NCBI GenBank assembly: GCA_965276635.1
Contig: CBDIBC010000002.1
Coordinates: forward strand, 248,001 to 312,000
Reading direction: 5' to 3'
From: CBDIBC01 sp965276635
GTDB lineage: Bacteria > Actinomycetota > Acidimicrobiia > Acidimicrobiales > Palsa-688
DNA length: 64,000 nt
A model generated the notes under the pieces. That model did no database searches, was not told the origin of the DNA, and worked only from the letters and a program-made list of their open reading frames with translations. A program made the position numbers and the translations under genes. Of this stretch, positions 17,186 through 24,460 are shown piece by piece. Each line of letters opens with the position of its first letter. Position 1 is the first letter of the stretch.

Positions 17186-19309
17186 GTGACAGGAGACGGC
17201 GCCGAGAGTGGTTCGGTGATCCAGATGGAGCGGCTCCGGGCTCATCAGCGGCGCGTCCTCGACACGCTGTCGGAGGGCGTCATCGTCTACGCCGTCGGAT
17301 CCGACGGCGAGACGCGCCTGGAGCTGGCCAATGCCGCCGCCTGCGACGTGCTCGGCCTGGATGCCGCCACCCTGGCCGCCATGTCGTCGGGCCAGGCCGC
17401 CGGGCCGTGGGTCTGCGACACGGACGGCAAGCGGCTGGCCAGGGACGATCTCCCGTTCGCGGTGGTGGCCCGCACCGGCCGACCCGTGCGCCACTTCGTC
17501 TGGGGTTGCGCGCACGGCGACACCCCCCTCCGGTGGCTGACGTCGAACGCCGGGCCGGTCTTCGGTGCCTCCGGTGTGATCGAGTCCGTCGTCTTCTCCC
17601 TGGTCGACATCACCGATCGGCGACGGGCCCGGTACTCCCTCGAGACCGCCCAGGGGACCTTCTCGTCGCTGGTGGAGCACAGCTCCGACGTGATCTGCAT
17701 CATGGAGGTCGATGGGGTGGTGCGCTATGCCAGCCCCGCCTACGCGACCGTCTACGGCGAGAGCCCGGCAGTGCGCGTCGGCCGGCCCATCTTCGACCGG
17801 ATCCACGGCGACGATCGAGCCAGGGTCGACGGTGTCCTCGCCGAGCTCGTTGCCGCCCCAGACAAGGTGATCACCTTGGACTGCCGGGTCGTCCATCCCG
17901 ACGGGACGGTTCGTCACCTCGAGGTGACGGCCACCAATCGCCTCGCCGACCCGGCGGTCGGCGGGATCGTGACCAACAGCCGGGACGTGACCGAGCGGGT
18001 GGAGACGGCAGAGCGCCTGGCCCACGAGGCCATGCACGACGCGCTCACCGGCCTGGCCAACCGCGCCCTGCTCCTCGACCGGATCAGCCAGGCCTTGCGG
18101 CGGGGAGAGCGGGGCGGCGATCGCTGCGCGTTGCTGTTCATCGACCTGGATCACTTCAAGCGGGTCAACGACTCGCTGGGACACGCCGCCGGTGATCACC
18201 TGCTGATGTCGGTGGCCGATCGCCTCCTGGGTGTCATGCGGCCGGCCGACACCGTCGCCCGCCTCGGCGGTGACGAGTTCGTCGTGCTGGCCGAGCACGT
18301 CGCCGACGCAGGGATCGCCAGCCAGATCGCCGAACGGGTCCGGCGGGCGCTGAACGAGCCCATCGATCTCGGTGGCCGGGTGATCAGCGTCGAATGCTCC
18401 ATCGGGATCACGCTCGCGGACGGCAGCCCGCCCGATGCGCTGCTCCAGCAGGCGGACACGGCGCTGTACCGGGCCAAGGCCGGTGGTCGGGGGCGATGGG
18501 AGTTGTACGACCAGGCCATGCGCAGGCGGGCCCAGAAGCGCATCGACACCGAGGAATGGCTTCGCCGGTCGCTCGGGACCGACCGCATCGTGGTGCACTA
18601 CCAGGCCATCGTCGCCCTGCCCACGGGCGAACGGGTCGGGTCGGAGGCCCTGGTGCGGATGGTCGACCACCACCGTCGCCTGGTGCCCCCCGACGAGTTC
18701 ATCCCGGTCGCCGAGGACACCGGCCTCATCGTGCCCCTCGGCCTCGAGGTCCTGCGCCGGGCGTGCGCGCAGCAGCGCCGCTGGACCGACGAGGGACGGA
18801 GCCCGTCATCGATCTCCGTGAACCTGTCCGCTCGCCAGCTGCGCACGCCCAGCCTGGTCCACGACGTCTCAGAGGTCCTGGCCGCGACCGGTGTGCTCCC
18901 CGCCGCATTATGCCTGGAGCTCACCGAGTCGGCGCTGATCGACGCCGACGCGGCCACCTGCCGGGCCCTGCACGACCTCACCGAGATGGGCGTCGCCGTC
19001 GCCCTCGACGACTTCGGCACGGGCATGTCGAGCCTGGCCCACCTGCGCCGCTTCCCGATCAGCGGGCTGAAGATCGACCGGAGCTTCGTTGCCGGCCTCG
19101 GGGTCGATCGGGACGACACCGAGGTGGTGCGCTCCATCATCAGCCTGGGCCGCGCCCTCGGGTTGGGGATCGTCGCCGAGGGAGTAGAGACGCTCACACA
19201 GGGTCGGATGCTCGCCGGCTTCGGCTGCCCCCAGGCCCAGGGCTACCTCTACGGCCGGGCGACGGCCGCAGGCGAGTGGGAACGGGAGGTGCGCCTCTCG
19301 GTGCGGTGA
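17186..19309 (+). CDS. PAS-GGDEF-EAL c-di-GMP turnover protein
   Basis: About 707 residues, soluble. Two PAS-like sensor modules (roughly 15-145 and 150-275, ending DITDRRRAR and DVTERVETAERL) precede a GGDEF domain with an intact active site (LGGDEFVVLAEH; also HDALTGLANRALL, FIDLDHFK) and a complete EAL domain (GSEALVR, LELTES, LDDFGTGMSS, KIDRSF, AEGVET). It can therefore in principle both make and degrade c-di-GMP, with the PAS modules sensing an unknown ligand or redox state. GTG 17186 is chosen for the GGAG 5 nt upstream. Monocistronic. Confidence 0.92.
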   Translation: MTGDGAESGSVIQMERLRAHQRRVLDTLSEGVIVYAVGSDGETRLELANAAACDVLGLDAATLAAMSSGQAAGPWVCDTDGKRLARDDLPFAVVARTGRPVRHFVWGCAHGDTPLRWLTSNAGPVFGASGVIESVVFSLVDITDRRRARYSLETAQGTFSSLVEHSSDVICIMEVDGVVRYASPAYATVYGESPAVRVGRPIFDRIHGDDRARVDGVLAELVAAPDKVITLDCRVVHPDGTVRHLEVTATNRLADPAVGGIVTNSRDVTERVETAERLAHEAMHDALTGLANRALLLDRISQALRRGERGGDRCALLFIDLDHFKRVNDSLGHAAGDHLLMSVADRLLGVMRPADTVARLGGDEFVVLAEHVADAGIASQIAERVRRALNEPIDLGGRVISVECSIGITLADGSPPDALLQQADTALYRAKAGGRGRWELYDQAMRRRAQKRIDTEEWLRRSLGTDRIVVHYQAIVALPTGERVGSEALVRMVDHHRRLVPPDEFIPVAEDTGLIVPLGLEVLRRACAQQRRWTDEGRSPSSISVNLSARQLRTPSLVHDVSEVLAATGVLPAALCLELTESALIDADAATCRALHDLTEMGVAVALDDFGTGMSSLAHLRRFPISGLKIDRSFVAGLGVDRDDTEVVRSIISLGRALGLGIVAEGVETLTQGRMLAGFGCPQAQGYLYGRATAAGEWEREVRLSVR

Positions 19310-19475
19310 CCTCCCCGTCCGGTCGGCGTGGATGCCCTGCGGCCGGTCGAGGTCGGGCGTGGCCGGGGGCGCGGCGCTCGGCCTTACGGCGGTCAGGTGG
19401 GGGCGGCGGTCGGGTGGGGGCTGCGGTCGGGTGGGGGCTGGGGGGAGGTCGGGTGCGGTTTTGGGCTCCCCACGA

Positions 19476-19559
19476 CACAGACTGCGCCCGAGGTCGCTCG
19501 CGCTGCGCCCGAGATCGCTCGCGCTGCGCCCGAGGTCGCACAGACTGCGCCCGAGGACG
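19476..19559. repeat. 21-bp tandem repeat, four units
   Basis: Four 21-bp units of the form (ACAGAC or TCGCGC)TGCGCCCGAG(G/A)(T/A)CGC at 19476, 19497, 19518 and 19539. The outer two units start ACAGAC and the inner two TCGCGC, giving an A-B-B-A order. It is not part of a supported gene. Confidence 0.8.
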
Positions 19560-19649
19560 CTCGCGCCGGCCAGCCTCGCCCGGTCGGGCCGGCCGTGCTC
19601 ATCGCCTGGCGCAACCGATGGGCCTGGTGACGGTCGCGGCCCGCCAACC

Positions 19650-19667
19650 CTTAACCGGAGCTTTACC
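19650..19667 (+). promoter_or_regulatory. candidate response-regulator direct repeat upstream of redox operon
   Basis: CTTAACC (19650-19656) and CTTTACC (19661-19667) are spaced 11 bp start to start, about one helical turn, the usual arrangement for OmpR/PhoB-type regulators. It lies 44 bp before the first gene of the operon; the only response regulator nearby is at 25864-26556, just beyond the operon's end. The binding link is inferred. Confidence 0.4.
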
Positions 19668-19710
19668 CTGGTCTCAGAGGGGCTTCACACGTGTTGGTCA
19701 TGGTGGGTGC

Positions 19711-20034
19711 ATGCCCTCGCCGACCACCAGGGATCACGGGCGCCACCGGGTGGGTCGCACGACCCGCTGGATGTCGGTGGTCGCCATCGCGGCCAGCGGC
19801 ATCTTCGCCGCGCTGGTGGCCCGGGCCGTGCCGGGCCACGCCACCTCGGCCCACCAGGTGACGTCCCAGCCGTCGACCGCCCAGCCGTCGACCGCCCAGC
19901 CGTCGACCGGCCCGACGTCGACGTCGACGCCGAGCCAGGACGCCGGCGGTGGGACGGTGACCACGCTGGCCCCGCCGGTGCAGGTGCCGACGCCGACTTC
20001 GGCGCCCGCCCAGACGACATCGGGCGGTTCGTGA
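19711..20034 (+). CDS. small anchored Ser/Thr/Pro-rich protein, first gene of redox operon
   Basis: 107 residues. A basic N-terminus, one hydrophobic segment (MSVVAIAASGIFAALVARAV) and then an extracytoplasmic tail rich in Ser, Thr, Pro and Gln, with three copies of a 5-residue STAQP-type repeat encoded by 15-bp DNA repeats (19867 onward). No domain is recognised. Its stop overlaps the apbE start (GTGA), so it is cotranslated with the flavin transferase. In related actinobacterial operons this position is often held by an FMN-binding-domain protein; here only the signal-plus-linker part is present, so it may be a shortened relative or a membrane tether. Function not established. Confidence 0.55.
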   Translation: MPSPTTRDHGRHRVGRTTRWMSVVAIAASGIFAALVARAVPGHATSAHQVTSQPSTAQPSTAQPSTGPTSTSTPSQDAGGGTVTTLAPPVQVPTPTSAPAQTTSGGS

Positions 20035-21017
20035 TCGACACCGCTGCGGCGGCGACGTTCGCTGCGCTGGGGACGACTGCCTCGGTGCTGGTGGCCAGTC
20101 CGGATGTCCTCGAGGAGGCGACGTCGATCCTGCGTTCGGAGCTGGACGACCTGGACCGGGCGTGCAGCCGGTTCCGCCCGGATTCCGAGCTGGCGGCCGT
20201 GAACGACGCCGCCGGCCAGCCCGTCGCGGTCTCGCCGCTGCTCCTCGAGGCCGTGGAGGTCGCCGTGCGCGCCGCCCGGGTCACGGGTGGGTTGGTGGAC
20301 CCGACGGTCGGGGCGGCGATGTCGGCCATCGGCTACGACCGAGACTTCTCGCAGGTGGCGCCGGCCGGCCCGGCATTGCGGGTGGAGCTGCGACCGGTGC
20401 CGGGGTGGCGCAGGATCCGTGTCGAGCGCCGCACGTCGACGGTGCAGATCCCCACCGGAGCGCAGCTCGACCTCGGGGCCACAGCGAAGGCTTTCGGCGC
20501 CGACCGGGCGGCCGCGGCGGTGGCGGCGCGCTGCCGGTCCGGCGTGCTGGTGAACCTCGGCGGTGACCTGGCGATCGCCGGACGGGCCCCGGCCGGCGGA
20601 TGGCGGGTACGGGTCGCCGACGACCATGCTGCTGCCGCGGTCGACGACCCTGCTGCGGCCGCGGCCGCTGCCGACGACCCCGCTGCCGCCGAGCGACCGA
20701 CCGTCGCCGTGAGGTCGGGGGGCCTGGCCACGTCGAGCACGTCGGTGCGCCGATGGGCGAGGGGTGGCATGTGGATGCACCACCTGGTCGACCCGAGCAC
20801 GGGCCGTCCTGCGCCGGAGTGGTGGCGGACCGTGAGCGTGGCCGCCGGCAGCTGTGTGGACGCCAACATCGCCAGCACCGCATCGGTCATCCTGGGTCCG
20901 TCCGCCCCGGCCTGGTTGGCCGACCGTCGCCTCCCCGCTCGCCTGGTGGACGCCACCGGCGCCGTGACCGTCGTGGCTGGATGGCCGGCGGACGGGGCCG
21001 AGACGGTATGCAGCTAG
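20031..21017 (+). CDS. apbE: FAD:protein FMN transferase (ApbE-like)
   Basis: About 328 residues. ApbE features: ALGTTASVLV near the N-terminus, a DLDRACSRFRPDSEL segment, the nucleotide-binding DLGATAKAFGADRA (usual DLGGIAKG), VLVNLGGDLAIAG, HHLVDPSTGRPA and the C-terminal Asp/Thr metal-site region CVDANIASTASVILG. The family transfers FMN from FAD to a Thr of target proteins outside the cytoplasm. No signal peptide is obvious. An unusual insertion of Ala/Asp repeats (about residues 200-222, DDPAAA units) sits in a surface loop. GTG start overlaps the previous stop; its own end overlaps the next start. It may flavinylate one of its operon partners. Confidence 0.85.
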   Translation: MIDTAAAATFAALGTTASVLVASPDVLEEATSILRSELDDLDRACSRFRPDSELAAVNDAAGQPVAVSPLLLEAVEVAVRAARVTGGLVDPTVGAAMSAIGYDRDFSQVAPAGPALRVELRPVPGWRRIRVERRTSTVQIPTGAQLDLGATAKAFGADRAAAAVAARCRSGVLVNLGGDLAIAGRAPAGGWRVRVADDHAAAAVDDPAAAAAAADDPAAAERPTVAVRSGGLATSSTSVRRWARGGMWMHHLVDPSTGRPAPEWWRTVSVAAGSCVDANIASTASVILGPSAPAWLADRRLPARLVDATGAVTVVAGWPADGAETVCS

Positions 21018-22108
21018 CCGCCATCGGGGTCGACTCGCGGGCGTTGTGGTACCTGACCCGGGGCACCGGGCTGGTCGCCATGATCCTCCTGACGGTCGCG
21101 CTGGTCCTGGGGATCACCCAAGCCGTTCGCTTCGCCCGCCCCGGGCTGCCTCGCCTGGTCATCTCCGGTCTGCACCGGAACGCGTCGCTGGTGGCGACGG
21201 TCCTGCTCGTCGTGCACATCGTCACCGCGGTCGCCGACACCTATGCGCCGATCCGGGTGGCCGACGTGTTCGTGCCGTTCGTCGGCACCTATCGGGCCGT
21301 CTGGCTCGGCCTGGGAGCCCTGGCCTTCGACCTGATGTTGGCCGTGGTGGCCAGCAGCCTGATCCGGGATCGGATCGGCTTGCGGACATGGCGAACCGTG
21401 CACTGGACGGCCTACGCATCGTGGCCGATCGCCGTGGCCCATGGGATCGGGACCGGGAGCGACACCAAGCTGGGGTGGGTGCTGCTCGTCTATGCCGTGT
21501 GCCTGGCCGCCGTGCTGGGCGCGATGGGTTGGCGCCTGGCGACGGGGTGGAGCCCCGCCAACGCCGTGCGGCGCGCCACGGTCGTCCTGGTGGCCGGCGC
21601 CACGGTCCTCGTCGTCGGGGTCTGGACGGTGGCCGGACCCCTGCGACCGGGCTGGGCCCGGCGGGCGGGGACTCCGGTGGCGCTCCTGGGCGGGACCAGG
21701 ACGGCGGCATCGACGAAGGCGACGCCGCCGACGGCCCCCTCTGCGGCCGGCCTGGTGCTGCCCTTCACGGCTCCGTTCTCCGGCACGGTCAGCGATCAGG
21801 GCCCCGATGCCAGCGGCTTGGTGTCGGTCACCATCACCGGCCAGACCGCCGGGGCCACGCCGGGCGACCTGGCCGTCGTCCTCCACGGGACCCCGGACCA
21901 GGGAGGCGGGGTGGCGCTCAGCCAGAGCCAGGTCACGTTCGGGCCTCCGGGCTCACCCCAGGAGTTCACGGGCTCGGTCAGTCGCCTAGCCGGCGCCGAG
22001 ATCGTCGCTGCTCTCTCCGGTTCCGACGGCGCCATGGTCCTCGACGTCGACCTGAATCTCGCCAGCGGCTCCAGCCGGGTCACCGGAACGGTGCAGGGGC
22101 GCCGATGA
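21008..22108 (+). CDS. ferric-reductase-like heme membrane protein with extracytoplasmic domain
   Basis: 366 residues. Six or so membrane helices in the first 210 residues, with paired His for b heme in GLHRNASLVATVLLVVHIV (two His 14 apart) and RTVHWTAYASWPIAVAHG (His 14 apart), matching the ferric reductase/NADPH-oxidase transmembrane domain. After a Thr/Pro linker (about 230-245) comes a 120-residue beta-rich domain (LPFTAPFSGTVSDQG to the end) outside the membrane. It contains TAGATPGD, whose GAT resembles part of the ApbE target motif, though the leading Asp and Ser/Thr are missing. It would carry electrons across the membrane. Start ATG 21008 overlaps apbE by 10 bp. Confidence 0.82.
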   Translation: MQLAAIGVDSRALWYLTRGTGLVAMILLTVALVLGITQAVRFARPGLPRLVISGLHRNASLVATVLLVVHIVTAVADTYAPIRVADVFVPFVGTYRAVWLGLGALAFDLMLAVVASSLIRDRIGLRTWRTVHWTAYASWPIAVAHGIGTGSDTKLGWVLLVYAVCLAAVLGAMGWRLATGWSPANAVRRATVVLVAGATVLVVGVWTVAGPLRPGWARRAGTPVALLGGTRTAASTKATPPTAPSAAGLVLPFTAPFSGTVSDQGPDASGLVSVTITGQTAGATPGDLAVVLHGTPDQGGGVALSQSQVTFGPPGSPQEFTGSVSRLAGAEIVAALSGSDGAMVLDVDLNLASGSSRVTGTVQGRR

Positions 22109-23361
22109 ACGGGCGACATCCCTCGCAGGCGCTGCCCCGGCTGCTCGCCCCAGGAGCAGGACCCCACCTCGACGCCCACCTCGATAAGTGGGGGCCGATC
22201 GCCGCCGCGCCCGGGAGGCTCATCGACGACATCGAGGTGGCCGGTCTCCGTGGTCGCGGCGGCGCGGGGTTCCCGACCGGGGTGAAGTTGCGAGCCGCAG
22301 CATCCGGTCGGCATCCGGTTGTCGTGGCCAACGGCACCGAGGGCGAGCCCGTCAGCAGCAAGGACCGGGTGCTGCTCGGTGCCGCACCGCACCTGGTGCT
22401 CGACGGACTCGCCGCGGTTGCCGATGCGGTCGGCGCCGACGAGGCGTTCATCTGTGTCGACCGCCAGAGCACCGCGGCCCTCGGTGCCGTCACGCAAGCA
22501 GTCGTCGAGCGGCGCCGGGTGGGCGTGGATCGGACCGAGGTGCAGCTGGCTGCCACCCCGAGCCGTTACATCACGGGAGAGGAGTCCGCCCTGGTCCACT
22601 GGCTGAACGGAGGGGATGCCCGTCCGACCACCACCCCACCGCCGGTCTACGAACGGGGGTTCGACCGACGCCCGACCCTGGTCCAGAACGTGGAGACCCT
22701 GGCCCACGTCGGCCTGATCGCCCGGTTCGGGTCGGAATGGTTCCGGGGCCTGGGGCCGCCGACCGATCCCGGCAGCGCCCTGCTCACCATACGGGGCGCC
22801 GTTGCTCGCCCCGGCGTCGTGGAGGCCGCGTTCGGCACCACCATGATCGACGTGGTGGCGGCCGCCGGAGGCACCCTGTCCGACAGTGGTGGCGTCCTGC
22901 TGGGCGGTTACTTCGGGACCTGGATCCCGGCGGACACGTTCGCCGGTTGCGTGCTCACCCGCGACGACCTGCGCCGCGCCGGTGGCGCCATCGGCTGTGG
23001 TGCCCTGGTCGTGCTCCCGGCCAGTGCCTGTGGCCTGGCGGAGACGGCCAGGATCGTCTGGTGGTTCGCCGGACAGAGCGCCCAGCAGTGCGGGCCTTGC
23101 ACGAACGGGTTGCCGGCCATCGCCGGGGCGCTCGACCAGCTCGTGTCCGGTGATCGGGCCGGGCGGTCCCAGGCGCAGCTGGAGCGATGGCTGGCCATGG
23201 TCGACGGGCGCGGCGCATGCCACCTGCCCGACGGCGTGGTCCGTCTGGTGCGCAGCGCGCTGTCCACCTTCGCCGGCGACATCGACCGCCACCGCCGGCG
23301 TGGTCCCTGCCCGACTGCCGCCCCGGTGCTCCCCACCCCCCGACCGGACCAGTGGCGGTGA
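22105..23361 (+). CDS. NuoF-like NADH:acceptor oxidoreductase flavoprotein
   Basis: 418 residues, similar to the 51-kDa subunit of complex I and soluble NADH-dependent oxidoreductases. The NADH/FMN-binding region shows AGLRGRGGAGFPTGVK and VVANGTEGEPVSSKDR, with TPSRYITGEESAL and RPTLVQNVETLAHV following; a SLBB-like segment is at TIRGAVARPGVVE. The C-terminal cluster domain reads AQQCGPCTNG with a later ACHLPDG: only three of the usual four Cys are visible, the first (SCGxCxPC form) being Ala. Probably oxidises NAD(P)H in the cytoplasm and feeds the neighbouring ferredoxin or heme protein. ATGA overlap with the preceding gene. Confidence 0.85.
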   Translation: MNGRHPSQALPRLLAPGAGPHLDAHLDKWGPIAAAPGRLIDDIEVAGLRGRGGAGFPTGVKLRAAASGRHPVVVANGTEGEPVSSKDRVLLGAAPHLVLDGLAAVADAVGADEAFICVDRQSTAALGAVTQAVVERRRVGVDRTEVQLAATPSRYITGEESALVHWLNGGDARPTTTPPPVYERGFDRRPTLVQNVETLAHVGLIARFGSEWFRGLGPPTDPGSALLTIRGAVARPGVVEAAFGTTMIDVVAAAGGTLSDSGGVLLGGYFGTWIPADTFAGCVLTRDDLRRAGGAIGCGALVVLPASACGLAETARIVWWFAGQSAQQCGPCTNGLPAIAGALDQLVSGDRAGRSQAQLERWLAMVDGRGACHLPDGVVRLVRSALSTFAGDIDRHRRRGPCPTAAPVLPTPRPDQWR

Positions 23362-23570
23362 AGATCCTCGTCGTCGACCCCATCGTCTGCCAAGGCCACG
23401 GCCTGTGCGCGGAGCTCCTCCCCGAATGGATCACTCTCGATGACTGGGGCTATCCGATCGTCGACGGCCGCGCCCTGCCCACGCACCTCGAGGGGCATGC
23501 CCGACGGGCGGTGGCCGCATGCCCCGTGCTCGCCTTACGCATCCGTACCGTCTCGAGGCAAACCCCGTGA
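23358..23570 (+). CDS. small ferredoxin ([3Fe-4S]/atypical [4Fe-4S] type)
   Basis: 70 residues. Ligands: Cys in VDPIVCQGHGLCAEL (C-x5-C, with His in place of the middle Cys) and AACPVLAL at the C-terminus. This is the P450-type small ferredoxin pattern common in actinobacteria, usually a 3Fe-4S or His-ligated 4Fe-4S cluster. GTG start overlaps the NuoF-like stop (GTGA) and its own stop overlaps the next GTG. Electron carrier between the flavoprotein and a membrane or soluble acceptor; it could also serve the P450s elsewhere in the window. Confidence 0.87.
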   Translation: MKILVVDPIVCQGHGLCAELLPEWITLDDWGYPIVDGRALPTHLEGHARRAVAACPVLALRIRTVSRQTP

Positions 23571-24190
23571 GCCGCTCGATCTCATCGGATCCGGACGCGG
23601 CGGACCCCGCCGCCGGCCACCGGGTGGAAGCCAACGCCCGCTTGACCGGAGCGGTCGCCGCCGTCCTGCTCGTGCTGTTGGCGATCGAGGGGGCGACGGT
23701 CTTGCAGGTACGAGCACTCCTCACGCCCCACGTCTTCGTCGGGATGCTGCTGGTACCTCCCGTCGTCGTGAAGATCGCCAGCACGAGCTGGCGCTTCCTG
23801 CGCTACTACCGCGGCGACGTGGCCTACCGCCACAAGGGTCCGCCGCCGGCCGTCCTGCGCATGCTCGGCCCGTTCGTGGTGGTCCTCACCATCGCCCTCT
23901 TCGCCAGCGGGATCGTCGTCCTCGTCGGCCCCCAGTCCCTGCGCCATCAGGCCCTCTTCGTGCACAAAGCCAGCTTCATCGTGTGGCTCGGTGCCATGAC
24001 GATCCACGTCATCGGCCATGCCCGCGAGACGCTGCACCTCGGCCCCCTCGACTGGCTGCGCCGGACCCGCCACCGGGTCAGGGGTGCCTCGTCCCGCCAG
24101 GCCCTGCTGATCGCCAGCCTGGTCGCCGGTGTCGTTCTGGCCGGCCTGACCGTCGGCCAGGTCGGGCCCTACCTCCACCGCATGCACTGA
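23567..24190 (+). CDS. cytochrome b561/DUF4405-like membrane protein
   Basis: 207 residues with four hydrophobic helices (VAAVLLVLLAIEGATVL, FVGMLLVPPVVVKIA, FVVVLTIALFASGIVVLVG, ALLIASLVAGVVLAGLTV and an inner helix FIVWLGAMTIHVIGH). His residues placed for heme b are in LLTPHVFVGM, LFVHKASF and TIHVIGHARE. It is the last gene of the redox operon, coupled by GTGA overlap. It probably provides a second heme-bearing membrane relay. It ends at a block of 69-bp tandem hairpins. Family assignment rests on the His/helix pattern. Confidence 0.7.
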   Translation: MSRSISSDPDAADPAAGHRVEANARLTGAVAAVLLVLLAIEGATVLQVRALLTPHVFVGMLLVPPVVVKIASTSWRFLRYYRGDVAYRHKGPPPAVLRMLGPFVVVLTIALFASGIVVLVGPQSLRHQALFVHKASFIVWLGAMTIHVIGHARETLHLGPLDWLRRTRHRVRGASSRQALLIASLVAGVVLAGLTVGQVGPYLHRMH

Positions 24191-24416
24191 TCCTTTTGGC
24201 CGGCGGGCACCCCAACCCGCCGGCTCGTCGAGGCGGGGACCCCAGCCCCGCCCGACTGGTCCTTTTGGCCGGCGGGCACCCCAACCCGCCGGCTCGTCGA
24301 GGCGGGGACCCCAGCCCCGCCCGACTGGTCCTTTTGGCCGGCGGGCACCCCAACCCGCCGGCTCGTCGAGGCGGGGACCCCAGCCCCGCCCGACTGGTCC
24401 TTTTGGCCGGCGGGCA
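24191..24416. repeat. 69-bp tandem repeat array with two hairpins per unit
   Basis: Three full identical units (24191, 24260, 24329) and a fourth cut after 19 nt (24398). Each unit holds a 9-bp stem (first copy GCCGGCGGG 24199-24207 with CCCGCCGGC 24216-24224) and a 7-bp stem (GGCGGGG 24232-24238 with CCCCGCC 24246-24252). A separate hairpin GCGGGCA-TCTT-TGCCCGC follows at the truncated end. The array begins 1 nt after the stop of the redox operon and lies between two convergent transcription units, so a bidirectional terminator role is likely. There is no T-tract, as is common in high-GC actinobacteria. Confidence 0.85.
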
Positions 24417-24460
24417 TCTTTGCCCGCAGCCCGACCCGCCGGCGTCGGGGCCGGCGGCTC

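Larger units (their letters stand above)
19310..19710. other. intergenic region with GC-rich repeats and operon promoter
   Basis: About 400 bp between the GGDEF-EAL gene and the redox operon. The first half is G-rich (repeated GGTGGGGGC-like runs), then come the 21-bp tandem repeats, then a more AT-rich stretch with the tandem CTTAACC/CTTTACC boxes. No gene is supported here; open frames through it are low-complexity. Confidence 0.6.

Noticed and set aside
24191..24416. CRISPR array
   Set aside because: The 69-bp units are identical end to end with no unique spacers and no cas genes; the same holds for the 35-bp array at 32159.
24169..24417. Protein made of 23-residue repeats across the 69-bp array
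   Set aside because: Open on both strands only because the unit length is a multiple of 3; no start signals and the hairpins explain the sequence better.
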